64,000 nt of DNA from Hydractinia symbiolongicarpus. Lineage: Eukaryota; Cnidaria; Hydrozoa; Anthoathecata; Hydractiniidae. Position numbers and translations under genes: made by a program. The notes beneath the pieces are model-generated. The model was given only the letters and a program-made list of their open reading frames with translations, was not told the DNA's origin and did not search any database. Shown piece by piece: positions 20,989-32,995 of this stretch. The stretch spans positions 4,030,001 to 4,094,000 of the forward strand of contig NC_079883.1 in the NCBI RefSeq assembly GCF_029227915.1, read 5' to 3'. Within the stretch, counting starts at the first letter, position 1. Each line of letters opens with the position of its first letter.

Positions 20989-21428
20989 TATAATCTTGCA
21001 CATATCTTTAACAATACACCTAATTGTCACGCTACTTATGCGATAACTACAACCTATCGATATTAATGGATCACCAGATACAAGATACCGCAAAGTTACT
21101 CAGAGTTTTCCGATGGTTGCATAGCTTCACGACGAGTATTATCTCGTTTTAGTTTGGGTTCCACTAATCTCAACAGGTGCTCAAATTTACTGGGAAGAAT
21201 GCAAAACATTTTGAAGAAATACTCATGCTCAAATAGCATTGTTTCTTTCACCAGTGTTTGAAAATCACTGTTTTCTTTCCTTTCTTGAAAAATCGGCCGC
21301 AACCAGAATCTTTTCTGCTCACGCTCACTTTTGAATTCTTCTTCATGTTGATGCAATTTTCTTCGCAATTTCAATAAAATCAAAAGTCTTTGTCGCAAAA
21401 TTTTTCTTCTATAAATCACACTTCTCAT
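20989..21428 (-). pseudogene. PIF/Harbinger transposase N-terminal fragment
   Basis: The 110-residue minus-strand frame (21428-21096) has a basic, coiled start, then RFWLRPIFQER, a FQTLVKE stretch and FFKMFCILPSKFEHLLRLV, ending in a DNTRREAMQPSE segment. This is the order seen at the N-terminus of PIF/Harbinger-type DDE nucleases (and their domesticated HARBI1 relatives). After a one-base shift near 21103 the homology goes on in another frame (TLRYLVSGDPL) to about 20991 and then stops. The DDE catalytic core is missing. It is a dead, truncated transposase fragment, next to the LINE. Confidence 0.75.
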
Positions 21429-21481
21429 TCTGTTTACATTTTTTTGTTTAGATTTTTTTTGTCCTAAAACAACATATTACG

Positions 21482-23736
21482 GAGCCAACACGTGTTACTG
21501 AAAATAGTAGCACTCTTATAGACTTGATACTTTCTAACAGTTCTTGTATTTCTAAAACTGGTGTCATGGATTTAGGCATCAGTGATCACAATTCAGTTTA
21601 TGTGATCAGAAAATTCAAAAGGCCAAAATTTGAACCTAAAACATGCAAGGTTCGTAGCTACAAGAACTTCAGTGAAGAGGCTTTTCTGAAGGACCTCAGG
21701 AATTTAGACTGGTCATATTTTAATAATTATGATGACCTTGATAAAGCATGTGAGAAACTGAATAAAAATGTTAAAACAGTGGCTGACAAACATGCCCCTT
21801 TCAAAACACATAGATTTTCTGGCCGTGTTGAGGCATGGGTCACTGATGAATTAATAATAGCCATCAAAGAAAAAGACTTCTTGAAACGGAAAGCATCAAA
21901 AACAAAATCCATCATAGACTGGGAAGCTTTCAAACAAAAAAGGAACCAGGTAATAGGTCTCAAAAATCGACTCAAAAACGAGTACTATAATGACGTTTTG
22001 CAGGACTTTCAAAAACGGCCAAAACAACTTTGGAAAACCCTAAAAAAACTGGTTCCTGATAAGTCAGGCAATACTACCTCGATAAAACGAGTAGTCCAAA
22101 ACGATGGTACAGAAACTTCTCACCCAAAAGAAATTTCCAACACATTCAATTCATTTTTTGTCAGTGTTGGTGCCAAACTAGCCTCTAAATTTTCTTCTGA
22201 CACTACTAATGTTAATCCACCTGTTAGCGGACACGATTTTCGGTGGGCTCGTATTGAGACCAAAAGTGTCGAAAAAATAATTAGTTCACTAAAACTTAAT
22301 AAAGCTACAGGCTTGGACGGAATTGGTTCACGACTGCTAAAAGCAGGTTCGTCAGTTTTAAGTATTTATTTATCAAGTCTTTTCAACAAATCTTTATTTA
22401 CTGGTTATGTACCTAAATGTTGGAAGACTAAAAGGGTCTCGCATATTTTTAAAAGTGGCAATAAAACAGATCCTACTAATTATCGGCCTATCTCCATTTT
22501 GCCAATTCCTATGAGTTAGTGCATGAGCAAATGTCTCATTTTATTTCTGAGCACAACTTCCTGAATGACAGACAGTCCGGATTTCGAAAACTCTTTTCCA
22601 CAGAAACTGCAGTGGTCGATGTCTCTGATTTTATTCTTACTGAGCTCGACCAACATAACTTTGTTTGTGCTGTGCTCATTGACCTTAAAAAAGCTTTTGA
22701 CACTGTTGATCATAAAATTTTGTTAAAAAAACTATGGTGTTTTGGCATCAGAGATGCTGCCTTTGACTGGTTCGAGTCCTACTTAACGGGCCGAATGCAG
22801 CTGACACTTGTAAACGACACAGGATCAGATCTGCTTCATGAAGACGCTTTTGGGGTGCCGCAGGGATCTGTGTTGGGACCCCTGCTCTTTCTTTTGTATA
22901 TTGATGACTTAAAATCTGTCATCAATTCAAACTACCACCATCTATATGCAGATGATACAATAATTATTTCGTCTCATAAAAACTTGGATACCCTTGTCTC
23001 CCAGGTCGAGTTAGAGCTTTTGCAAGACCTCTGGCTGAATAATAACAAAATGACTATTAATACGGACAAAACTGAAACAATCTTTTTCGGCAACCACAGC
23101 CAGTTAAAAAAAGTTGACAACAAAACTATCAACTATATGGGTATTCCTTTGAAGAGGAGCGAAAAAGTTAAATATCTTGGGGTAACATTTGATCAAAAAA
23201 TGCAATGGGAAAAGCATATTAATGACATAAATAGAAAAATTCTAATTAAATATTCTAAAATTAGAACCATTGCATCCTGTTTAACACCTCACACAAAAAA
23301 CTTTTTAATTAATGCACTTGTCATGCCATATTTCAACTACTGCTCCTCGGCATGGGCTTGTGCCACCCAAGGTAGATTGGGAAAACTAGAAACACGATTA
23401 AAATGTGTCCGTACCTTTCTTGGGAAAGAGAGGGAATATTCAATGAATAATTTACTCATCAAAAACGATGCCATATTAGTTTTCAAAGCCATGAATCACA
23501 TTGCTCCTGATTACATGCGCTCAAAATTCCTTTTGACAAAAAACTGTCAAAATCATCAAACAAGAGGAGCTTCAAAAAACAGGTTCACACTTCCCTTGGT
23601 CAACACGGAATTTGGCAAAAAAGCCTTCCCATTTAGAGCTGCAAAAGTGTGGAATAATCTTCCAGACCAAGTGACCTGTGATGGAAGTCTGCTTTCGTTT
23701 AAGACTTCCATCTCTAATGTATTTGGCAAATTCTAA
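21482..23736 (+). pseudogene. LINE endonuclease C-terminus and reverse transcriptase, frame broken
   Basis: Two frames (to 22519, and 22519-23736) cover the end of an APE-type endonuclease (SDHNSVYV) and an RT domain. RT motifs seen are a KATGLDGIGSRLLK block, YRPISILP, then, after the break, LIDLKKAFDTVDH, GVPQGSVLGPLLFLLYIDDL and the catalytic LYADDTIII. The break at 22517 is a stop plus a frame change; the segment usually found between the YRPIS block and VHEQM is shortened, so a small deletion is likely. The C-terminal half is intact to a stop at 23736. Not coding-competent. Confidence 0.88.
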
Positions 23737-23940
23737 TGGAGATCACTTTTTAACTTTTTAATTTTTGTTTTTTATTCTTTTTCTTTTCAATTTTCACAGA
23801 TTATAAATGTTACTATGTTTGATTGAGCTGAGGCAGTTTAAGGTTTATCATTTTTTGTTTCTTTTTTGTTCTAGTGGCCCCCAGTGGAAACAATCCACTA
23901 ACTATAGGTTTTTGTGATTTTCTGGGCTAGCCACTTTAAA

Positions 23941-24115
<175 letters not shown>

Positions 24116-24758
24116 GCGTATGAAATTATAATGGTCCGTGATTCTATGTGCGATTATGTTACACCCTAAACACATTAAATACTTTACATGTTCCAATTTT
24201 TTAAAAAAGAACCATTTTTAAGGAACTTGGTGTTCTTTAACAACTTATTAAAACATTGTTATAAAAGCGGAATGTATTGTTCTATTGTTACTCACAAGAC
24301 AAGAACGTGTCGTTCCCATAGGGAATTTGATGGAATTTATGTGACGGTATATATCGTTCCACTCTATTTGTTCCGTTGAATTCTTTTATATATCATAACG
24401 ATAATATATGCGAAATGATTATCTTGAGGAATAGTTATTTAATTATGAATACTCTGCAGTCTAATTTATATTGTGCCACTTGAAATAATTCCGTTTTCGC
24501 TGCTACCTTAACTCTGCTATGGAGAGCGTCCTTCATTATAAAAAGGAATTGTTTTAATGAGAAGTTTCTCAACTAATACTTTGTATACGAAGTAAAGTAT
24601 AAGGTAAGTTGTTCAAACTTTAAATTTATAGTTAATAGGATTCTTTTTTTATTCAAATGAATTCTTTTTTTTATCCTACTTTCTATGCTTTGTTAAAAAC
24701 TAATATTGTTATAAACTTTCTATAAATTTTGTTTCTAGAGAACTTTAAAGAAATCGGA

Positions 24759-26405
24759 ATGACAAAACGAGTCTTGCAAAAGCCTGCGTGGAAAGAGGCA
24801 TTGGGAGCCTCAATGAGATCGAAAAGGCTTAAGTTAATGCCTGATAAAGATAACCGCTTTTGTTGTCCTGTGGCTGATTGTGACAGCGAGTCGTATGGAA
24901 GTAAAAGAGGGTGTAGAAAACATGTCTATAACCGTCATGGATGGTTTTATTATTTCGATAAAAGACCGAATATCGACGAAGTACTTCCCCACTTCAGTAC
25001 AAGAAATCGCATAAAAGATCCCCAAAGAAAGCGCGCATCCACATTTTCAATGCCGTCTTTTGCTAAAACATGTAATTTGGCAGTTGCATTTAGGACATGG
25101 TTAAAAAGTCCAGGTGGTGGTGGTAAAGATCATTCTCAGGCCGATCAAATAACTTGTAAAGTTTTAAAGTATGCCAAATATTGCTGCGAGGATTCTCCTT
25201 CGGTATGGGAAGTACCATTCCCTGTTATCGACTACTGTGTTGGCTCTATTAATATGCTTTCTGATTTTGTAGATTTTTTGAGAGACCAATGGAAGGTTGG
25301 CTTCTCAGGAATAATTGGCTACATGAATGCTATTGGGCACATGCTTGATTACAGACGAAGCACAGGTACGACTGAAAAAAATTTGTCGGTATTTGTTGCT
25401 GCAGAGATTTATTTGCACCGTGTTAAGAAATTCCTCCTTCGTAAAATGAAAGCTGAATGGAAGTGTATCTTAAGTGTTGAATATCTAAACAGTATAGACT
25501 GTTGGGCGACACTATATGATTTACAAAAGGTGATACCATACCATAGTGAAAAATATAAACAAATTGTGTTAAATGCTAAAAACGCAAGTGCATGTGTCGC
25601 AGCACACGATTTATCATTTTCGACTTCCTTCATAGTAGCTGTATTATTTTTAATGGTGAAGGCTTCAAGACCCATGACGTATCAAACTCTTACAGTAACA
25701 ATGATTAAAGGCGTGAAAGAGGATGGTTTTATAGATCAGAATGTCTTTAAAACTGCGGAGAAATACGGATTTGACTCTCTTTATTTTTCCATAGATGTAC
25801 TCACACTAATAAACGAATACATTGACAATGTACGACGAAGATTGAACCCCACCAACGATTATCTACTAGTGTGTCGAAATGGTAAGCAGTTGACGCGTAT
25901 TTCGGACGTATTCGGTAGAATTGTTTATCAAGCAATTGGTAAGTATATAAATCCTACACGATATAGGCAAATCATCGAAACCGAAAGTGTTGCACACTTA
26001 GAAACAAAAGAACAAGCAATTCTTTCTCAAGATCAAAAACACACGTCGCAGGTAGCTAAAGTTCATTACCAGAAGACTGAATCGCGCAATATAGCTGCAA
26101 AAGCCAGGTTATGTATGGATAAATTACGAGATCAAACAACGTGTACTTTAACTGTAAGCGAAATCAATAGTAACACCAAAAATGTGAAAACGTCTGGAAG
26201 TACTTTGGAACACGAAACACCTGTTCAAACGAGACAGAAAAAAGTTAGTTTTAGTGCCATGGAGGACAAGTTTTTACAAGCTGGGCTACAAAAATATGGC
26301 AATGCAAAATGGACTTCCATTCTCGCAGATCCTAACTACTCCTTTCATTGTAGCCGTAAAGCTAGTACATTGGCGGTTAGAGCGAAGACAAAACAATTTA
26401 TATAA
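24759..26405 (+). CDS. C2H2 / tyrosine recombinase / Myb-like protein (copy 1, intact)
   Basis: I start at the ATG at 24759, just after a likely 5'-UTR intron (donor AAG|GTAAGT near 24604, acceptor TTTCTAG at 24738). The protein has 548 residues. Residues about 32-58 are a C2H2 finger (CPVADC...HVYNRH). The middle is a tyrosine recombinase, which cuts and rejoins DNA through a covalent tyrosine: Arg304 (RPMTYQ), Arg401 (NPTRYRQ, Asn in place of the usual His), His428 (KHTSQ) and Tyr437 (VHYQK). The nine-residue His-Tyr step is typical. Residues about 488-540 form a Myb/SANT-like helix set (MEDKFLQAGLQKYGNAKW). It would integrate and excise the element. Its stop lies 39 bp from the end of the convergent small gene. 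Confidence 0.85.
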   Translation: MTKRVLQKPAWKEALGASMRSKRLKLMPDKDNRFCCPVADCDSESYGSKRGCRKHVYNRHGWFYYFDKRPNIDEVLPHFSTRNRIKDPQRKRASTFSMPSFAKTCNLAVAFRTWLKSPGGGGKDHSQADQITCKVLKYAKYCCEDSPSVWEVPFPVIDYCVGSINMLSDFVDFLRDQWKVGFSGIIGYMNAIGHMLDYRRSTGTTEKNLSVFVAAEIYLHRVKKFLLRKMKAEWKCILSVEYLNSIDCWATLYDLQKVIPYHSEKYKQIVLNAKNASACVAAHDLSFSTSFIVAVLFLMVKASRPMTYQTLTVTMIKGVKEDGFIDQNVFKTAEKYGFDSLYFSIDVLTLINEYIDNVRRRLNPTNDYLLVCRNGKQLTRISDVFGRIVYQAIGKYINPTRYRQIIETESVAHLETKEQAILSQDQKHTSQVAKVHYQKTESRNIAAKARLCMDKLRDQTTCTLTVSEINSNTKNVKTSGSTLEHETPVQTRQKKVSFSAMEDKFLQAGLQKYGNAKWTSILADPNYSFHCSRKASTLAVRAKTKQFI

Positions 26406-26443
26406 GTTTAAATTGTATTTATAATAAAAATAACTTTGTAAAT

Positions 26444-26806
26444 TTACAAAGATTTTTGAAAACCAGAATATTTAAATAGTCTTTTAACTTTGTTACAGTC
26501 AAAACCGGCGTACACATAAAGGCTTTTTTTCCTCTTACGATTTGGCCAATAATCTGGTGTATTAAGTACCCTCGTGTGTGAAGGCGGTTCGCAAAAACTT
26601 GGTTCTCCCTTCAAAGCCGCTATCGGTATAGTTAGGAAAACTTCATCATCTGATAGGCAAACAATATTTTTTTCCACGGAAATTGCCAGCGTTGAACAGG
26701 AATGTGAGAACGGTAAAACCTCCTTAGATGCTGAGCATTCGTTATCCGAAACGTTTACCACAACTGCCTCTTCATTCACCATTTTAGCGTACACATAAGC
26801 GTCCAC
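26444..26806 (-). CDS. Small protein with SUMO-interaction-like motifs (copy 1)
   Basis: A 120-residue frame convergent with the recombinase gene. It contains VVVNVSDNE and NIVCLSDDEVF: hydrophobic cores followed by Ser and acidic residues, the form of SUMO-interacting motifs. Then a PNRKRKK basic cluster that could be a nuclear signal. No known family is recognised. The matching frame in copy 2 (35748-35362) differs by a one-base change in a T-run that alters its C-terminus, so the true end is uncertain. Poly(A) signals for this gene and the recombinase overlap in the AT-rich gap. Confidence 0.55.
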   Translation of the reverse strand: MDAYVYAKMVNEEAVVVNVSDNECSASKEVLPFSHSCSTLAISVEKNIVCLSDDEVFLTIPIAALKGEPSFCEPPSHTRVLNTPDYWPNRKRKKSLYVYAGFDCNKVKRLFKYSGFQKSL

Positions 26807-26920
26807 ACAATTTAGGTGAAACTTACACGCTGTAAGCCTTTAAGTATGCAAATAATGGCGCAAATGCGACATTCATTAAACGCACACTTATCCCCATTCC
26901 TACTTAAAATGACTAAAGTG

Positions 26921-28110
26921 ATTCTTGTAACGCCATGTAACGCATGGACGTGCTGATTGTAACGCCTTGTAACACGTTGTAACGCTTTGTAACCTATTTC
27001 CATGAAAAAATGACTGTGAAATTTTTGGAAATGGCTAGAGTGATTCTTGTAACGCCTTGTAACGCATGGACGTGCTGATTGTAACGCCTTGTAACACGTT
27101 GTAACGCTTTGTAACCTATTTCCATGAAAAAATGACTGTGAAATTTTTGGAAATGGCTAGAGTGATTCTTGTAACGCCTTGTAACGCATGGACGTGCTGA
27201 TTGTAACGCCTTGTAACACGTTGTAACGCTTTGTAACCTATTTCCATGAAAAAATGACTGTGAAATTTTTGGAAATGGCTAGAGTGATTCTTGTAACGCC
27301 TTGTAACGCATGGACGACGCATGGACGTGCTGATTGTAACGCCTTGTAACACGTTGTAACGCTTTGTAACCTATTTCCATGAAAAAATGACTGTGAAATT
27401 TTTGGAAATGGCTAGAGTGATTCTTGTAACGCCTTGTAACGCATGGACGTGCTGATTGTAACGCCTTGTAACACGTTGTAACGCTTTGTAACCTATTTCC
27501 ATGAAAAAATGACTGTGAAATTTTTGGAAATGGCTAGAGTGATTCTTGTAACGCCTTGTAACGCATGAACATGCTGATTGTAACGCCTTGTAACACGTTG
27601 TAACGCTTTGTAACCTATTTCCATGAAAAAATGACTGTGAAATTTTTGGAAATGGCTAGAGTGATTCTTGTAACGCCTTGTAACGCATGGACGTGCTGAT
27701 TGTAACGCCTTGTAACACGTTGTAACGCTTTGTAACCTATTTCCATGAAAAAATGACTGTGAAATTTTTGGAAATGGCTAGAGTGATTCTTGTAACGCCT
27801 TGTAACGCATGAACATGCTGATTGTAACGCCTTGTAACACGTTGTAACGCTTTGTAACCTATTTCCATGAAAAAATGACTGTGAAATTTTTGGAAATGGC
27901 TAGAGTGATTCTTGTAACGCCTTGTAACGCATGGACGTGCTGATTGTAACGCCTTGTAACACGTTGTAACGCTTTGTAACCTATTTCCATGAAAAAAATG
28001 ACTGTGAAATTTTTGGAAATGGCTAGAGTGATTCTTGTAACGCCTTGTAACGCATGGACATGCTGATTGTAACGCCTTGTAACACGTTGTAACGCTTTGT
28101 AACCTATTTC
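26921..28110 (+). repeat. 122-bp minisatellite array A of TTGTAAC iterons (copy 1)
   Basis: About ten units of 122 bp. Each has six TTGTAAC 7-mers, placed at 10-bp steps in two clusters (TTGTAACGCC TTGTAACGCA, and four in a row), joined by a spacer with ATGAAAAAATGACTGTG. Units are almost identical; one has a short ACGCATGG duplication (27305). Lies between the helicase stop and the small gene. Confidence 0.92.
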
Positions 28111-28197
28111 TGTAGAGAAAACCGCTTTTCGCATGTCACTTTAGAAAAGGAGTATGTGGTGGGATATGAGGGAAGGAAAACGCAAAAAAGTTTTTTT

Positions 28198-31100
28198 TTA
28201 ATTGTCTTCTTCGTCCGAACTAATGCAGATAACATCACAATCGAGAGAAGTGGTTGAATTATCTGCGGAAAATAGCTCTAATTTTACTGAAGAAATTTCA
28301 GGAACACTTTCATCATCTGACACGAGGTCTATAAAAGCAGTACTGTTATTTGCTGGACAAAACGGCATATATTCTTGCTTAACAGTGGAAACAGGTTTCG
28401 TCGACTGAGCATTGATTTCATGTTCTTCTGTTTCTTCTTCTTCCCTATGACCTTCCTCCTCTTCGTTTGTTTCCTCTTCTTCTTCCTCGTTCTCTTCGCG
28501 GTCGTGGCTACTACCTTCTCCTTCGTCTTCGTCTTGCTCAATTAGTTGTGCCCAATCAGGGTAGAGCTCCTTCATTTCTTTCGTCGGGAAGCAATCGCGG
28601 CAGGAGTTTGTAGCAAGCAACCACGTGTCGTAGAACGTGTCACTACCCTGCCAGTTGATCCTTTTACGGCGTTTGAATGCTACCAAGGTCTCATCGTTAT
28701 TAATTAATGGGCAGATTTCCTCCCATGCCCCAGCGGCTATCTCGTACATTTTGCGCATATATTCAGCACTGTGTAACTTGTTTTCTATGTCAAACAGTTC
28801 ATGATCAAAGTTAAGCGCATGGTACAAAATGCCATCCCTATCGTCGGCCGCAATAATGGCGACAACTGCTAGATGCTTCCAATGTTTGCTCTTCGTCCAA
28901 GAAGACCGACGGATCGCAATCAACGTCGTTGTACACAGCGCCTACTTGATTTTTCTTCGCAACATTGGTTTCGCTGGTGAAAAGCGAGATGTCTTTCAAC
29001 TGGCTGGCAACGTACACAAATACTTCCATGCAGTGCATTCTCATCCACTCTACGGGAAAAAAGTCATTACTTATTTTTATGCATATTGATTTACACCATT
29101 GTTATCATTTATTCTCATGAGATACTTACTTGTTATGCTATTGTCCTTCACTCGAAGTGTCTTAGTTTCGAAAACTTCAAGACGACGCAGGATAGCCTCA
29201 CCATCTACACCATTTCCGAAGTCCGGCATTATATTAGTTGTTATAAAAAAACCCGAATTGTATTGAAAACGGGCCGGTTCTTTGTGTTTTTGCGGGATCA
29301 TAACCAAGCCGCCTATAAGAGAAAGTGGTATCCCATCTGCACATTGCCACATTTTATTCAAAGTAAATGTTCATGTACTGCATCGACATCGACTTACCTT
29401 GCAATATTCTTTTTGCATCTTCACAACATAGACTGTCGCTAGTCCATTCATCCATAAATACGACTTGTGTATTTCTATTTATCAGGTGGCCTGAGAATCG
29501 ACCATCCCGAACCACGCCAGCAATGTACATTTCTGGAATAATGCCTAAAAGGACAAATGTATGTCAGTAAGTGCCGTCTAAAAGTCAGAAGTTTTCACGA
29601 ACTTTATTTAATTACCTTGAAATGGAGCAAACCAACTAGTCTTTCCACTATCAGGAGGACCTACCAGCAACAATTTCTTTTCTTTCATGGGATACTGACC
29701 GGCGAGCAAAATTTGGTACCATTTTTGATAAAAACGCAACCGCACATTTCTATCTGGGAAGCTATTTTCGACACCTACAAATGTAGTTCAGTGCACCTTT
29801 TTTAGAACTACGTTACAACAAGTTACAATACGTTACAACACGTTAAAAGAAAAAGAGCCAACATTTTCACTGAAAATGCGTTACAACAAGTTACAATACG
29901 TTACATCACGTTACAACTACCACCTTGATATGTTACAACGCGTTAAAAGAAAAAAAACACATTTTCTTCACTGACAATGCGTTACAACAAGTTACAATAC
30001 GTTACAACACGTTACAACTACCACCTTGATATGTTCCAACGCGTTAAAAGATAAAAAAAAACATTTTCTTCACTGACAATGCGTTACAACAAGATACAAT
30101 ACGTTACATCACGTTACAACTACCACCTTGATATGTTACAACGCGTTAAAAGAAAAAAAACACATTTTCTTCACTGACAATGCGTTATAACAAGTTACAA
30201 TACGTTACAACACGTTACAACTACCACCTTGATATGTTACAACGCGTTAAAAGAAAAAAAAACATTTTCTTCACTGACAATGCGTTACAACAAGTTACAA
30301 TACGTTACAACACGTTACAACTACCACCTTGATATGTTACAACGCGTTAAAAGATAAAAACATTTTCTTCACTGACAATGCGTTACAACAAGTTACAATA
30401 CGTTACAACACGTTACAACTACCACCTTGATATGTTACAACGCGTTAAAAGATAAAAAAAAACATTTTCTTCACTGACAATGCGTTACAACAAGTTACAA
30501 TACGTTACATCACGTTACAACTACCACCTTGATATGTTACAACACGTTAAAAGATAAAAAAAAACATTTTCTTCACTGACAATGCGTTACAACAAGTTAC
30601 AATACGTTACAACACGTTACAACTACCACCTTGATATGTTACAACGCGTTAAAAGATAAAAAAAAACATTTTCTTCACTGACAATGCGTTACAACAAGTT
30701 ACAATACGTTACAACACGTTACAACTACCACCTTGATATGTTACAACGCGTTAAAAGATAAAAAAAACATTTTCTTCACTGACAATGCGTTACAACAAGT
30801 TACAATACGTTACAACACGTTACAACTACCACCTTGATATGTTACAACGCGTTAAAAGATAAAAAAAAACATTTTCTTCACTGACAATGCGTTACAACAA
30901 GTTACAATACGTTACAACACGTTACAACTACCACCTTGATATGTTACAACGCGTTAAAAGATAAAAAAAAACATTTTCTTCACTGACAATGCGTTACAAC
31001 AAGTTACAACACGTTACAACACGTTACAACTACCACCTTGATATGTTACAACGCGTTAAAAGATAAAAAAAAACATTTTCTTCACTGACAATGCGTTACA

Positions 31101-32995
31101 AGTTACAATACGTTACAACACGTTACAACTACCACCTTGATATGTTACAACGCGTTAAAAGATGAAAAAAAACATTTTTTTCACTGACAATGCGTTACAA
31201 CAAGTTACAATACGTTACAACACGTTACAACTACCACCTTGATATGTTACAACGCGTTAAAAGATGAAAAAAAACATTTTTTTCACTGACAATGCGTTAC
31301 AACAAGTTACAATACGTTACAACACGTTACAACTACCACCTTGATATGTTACAACGCGTTAAAAGATAAAAAAAAAACATTTTCTTCACTGACAATGCGT
31401 TACAACAAGTTACAATACGTTACAACACGTTACAACTACCACCTTGATATGTTACAACGCGTTAAAAGATAAAAAAAAACATTTTTTTCACTGAAAATGC
31501 GTTACAACAAGTTACAATACGTTACAACACGTTACAACTACCACCTTGATATGTTACAACGCGTTAAAAGAAAAAAAACACATTTTCTTAACGCGTTAAA
31601 AGAAAAGTAAAAACAATTACCTTCTATAAATGGCTTTGGTTCGGGATTTTTTCCCTCACGATGAAAGTACCGTACGAATGCTCGGGGAGATCCCTTTAAA
31701 TTTGGCTTGACATCGAAACATTTTTTGGCGATGTTATAACAAACTCCATTTGGCAAGCATTCAATGTAATTGTAATCCAGAGTTATTTGATCAATTATTT
31801 GACACTCGCCGTCCGACAGCAAAAATACCAACTCTCGTAAATTTGGCGTAATTTCGTTGGCGATTGCTTTGTTTTTCAACGAGCGATAGAGATAGCTTTT
31901 CACCGAACAACAGTAAACGTATGTGTATCTGCTTTCTCCTATTTTTTTGTATACACCTCCATTGCACAGTCCAAAGCTATTCCTCTCCATCATCCTTCGA
32001 ACTATATCCACGGATTGACAAAGTTTGTTAGTTGGCTTAACGGGAATAGTTACTTCTGTGCCTATGCGTGTAACAATGTAAAAACATGTTTTAACTTCTA
32101 CAAAAAACTTGTCTTATTATTGGAGAAGTAAGTAAATTTGTTCGTGGCAACTTACCTTCCGATTTATCAATTACTTTTAAATCAAGCGATGTAAATCTGA
32201 TTTCGGATAAACCACGAATTACATCTTGATATACCTCTTTATCAATATTTTTTGTTAGAATTAACTGACAGGGTTTCATCGAGTACTGTTCGCTTTCCAT
32301 TACAGCAACGTGGTCAAGTTGAACACCTTCATCTCTAGCTGCACTCCTAATCATTGTGCGATGGGATATCTCAACTATCCGTTTTGCTTCTTCCCTATTG
32401 TGGTCTTTCAAGACTTGGTATAACGATCCTGAGAATGCTTGCAATGCACTGGTTTTGCCTACAAATATCAAATGTGGCGTAAAATATTCGAAAAACATTG
32501 ACAGTATTTCAAGTACTAAAAGGTTCAAGTATTTACCTCTTGTCTGTATAGCATTGCACGTTGTTAAATTCAACCCGGCTTGCATAAAAGACTTCGACAA
32601 ATTTGTTTCAAATTGACTTAAGGTACAGTTTGGCAAGTCGCACGCGATCCAGAAAGAAATGCCAGGAAATGTTTCAGGCGCATTTGCGCCGTTTCTGTTA
32701 TCACCTTCACTGCTAGAGTCGGCTCCTTCTTCTTCCTCCCCTTCATTCCTCATCGACTTTCTCTTACGAGGTCTGGCCATATAGGTAATACAAGAAAAAA
32801 ACAGGATACTTGTTCGTTGCTAAGCAATATGTTCTCCATCTGCATTCTCTTGCCCCAAATGACCTCGCGGGCATCAACATCACTTCCCCACATCGCACGA
32901 ACGGCTACTACCTGATATTTTCTTATTACCGGTTGGACGATGCATGCCTTCAGGGCGCGTTTCAAAACTTCACTTCGCAGTTGCCTGTTAGCCAT
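28198..32995 (-). pseudogene. Spliced SF3 helicase (copy 1), frame broken in last exon
   Basis: Seven exons can be read from splice sites: 32995-32537, 32458-32156, 32061-31621, 29774-29616, 29544-29398, 29312-29130 and 29049-28198, with matching phases, for about 850 residues. Exon 4 has the Walker A loop (GPPDSGKTS), exon 5 Walker B (VVFMDEW), exon 6 the SF3 motif C (GFFITTN) and a following Arg pair. This ring helicase type opens DNA at origins in small DNA viruses. The last exon ends in an acidic tail with two SUMO-interaction-like motifs (FIDLVSDDE and VICISSDEE). A 53-bp deletion near 28857, relative to copy 2, shifts the frame; a shorter T-run near 32800 also alters exon 1. No HUH nuclease motif was seen N-terminally. 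Confidence 0.85.
29809..31604 (+). repeat. 100-103-bp minisatellite array B of GTTACAA iterons (copy 1)
   Basis: About 17 units. Each has GTTACAACAA GTTACAATAC GTTACAACAC GTTACAACTA at exact 10-bp steps, a spacer ACCACCTTGATAT, another GTTACAACGC and an A-rich stretch. GTTACAA is the reverse complement of the TTGTAAC of array A. It fills the 1.85-kb helicase intron 29775-31620. Confidence 0.92.

Noticed and set aside
24188-24379. 63-residue frame repeated at 33131-33322
   Set aside because: It recurs only because the element is duplicated. It has no known motif and lies in the recombinase upstream region.
26921-28134. Minus-strand frames made of repeated YKALQRVTRRYNQH-type units
   Set aside because: They follow the 122-bp DNA repeat and change with it; the DNA repeat explains them. 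The same holds for frames in array B.
26921-31604. CRISPR-like array
   Set aside because: Repeats and spacers are both repeated, with 100-122-bp tandem units and no unique spacers, in an intron-bearing eukaryotic context.
28198-32995. Rep-type HUH nuclease in front of the SF3 helicase, as in parvoviruses
   Set aside because: No H-x-H motif with a downstream catalytic tyrosine was found in exons 1-3. Relation to parvoviral proteins cannot be claimed from the helicase part alone.
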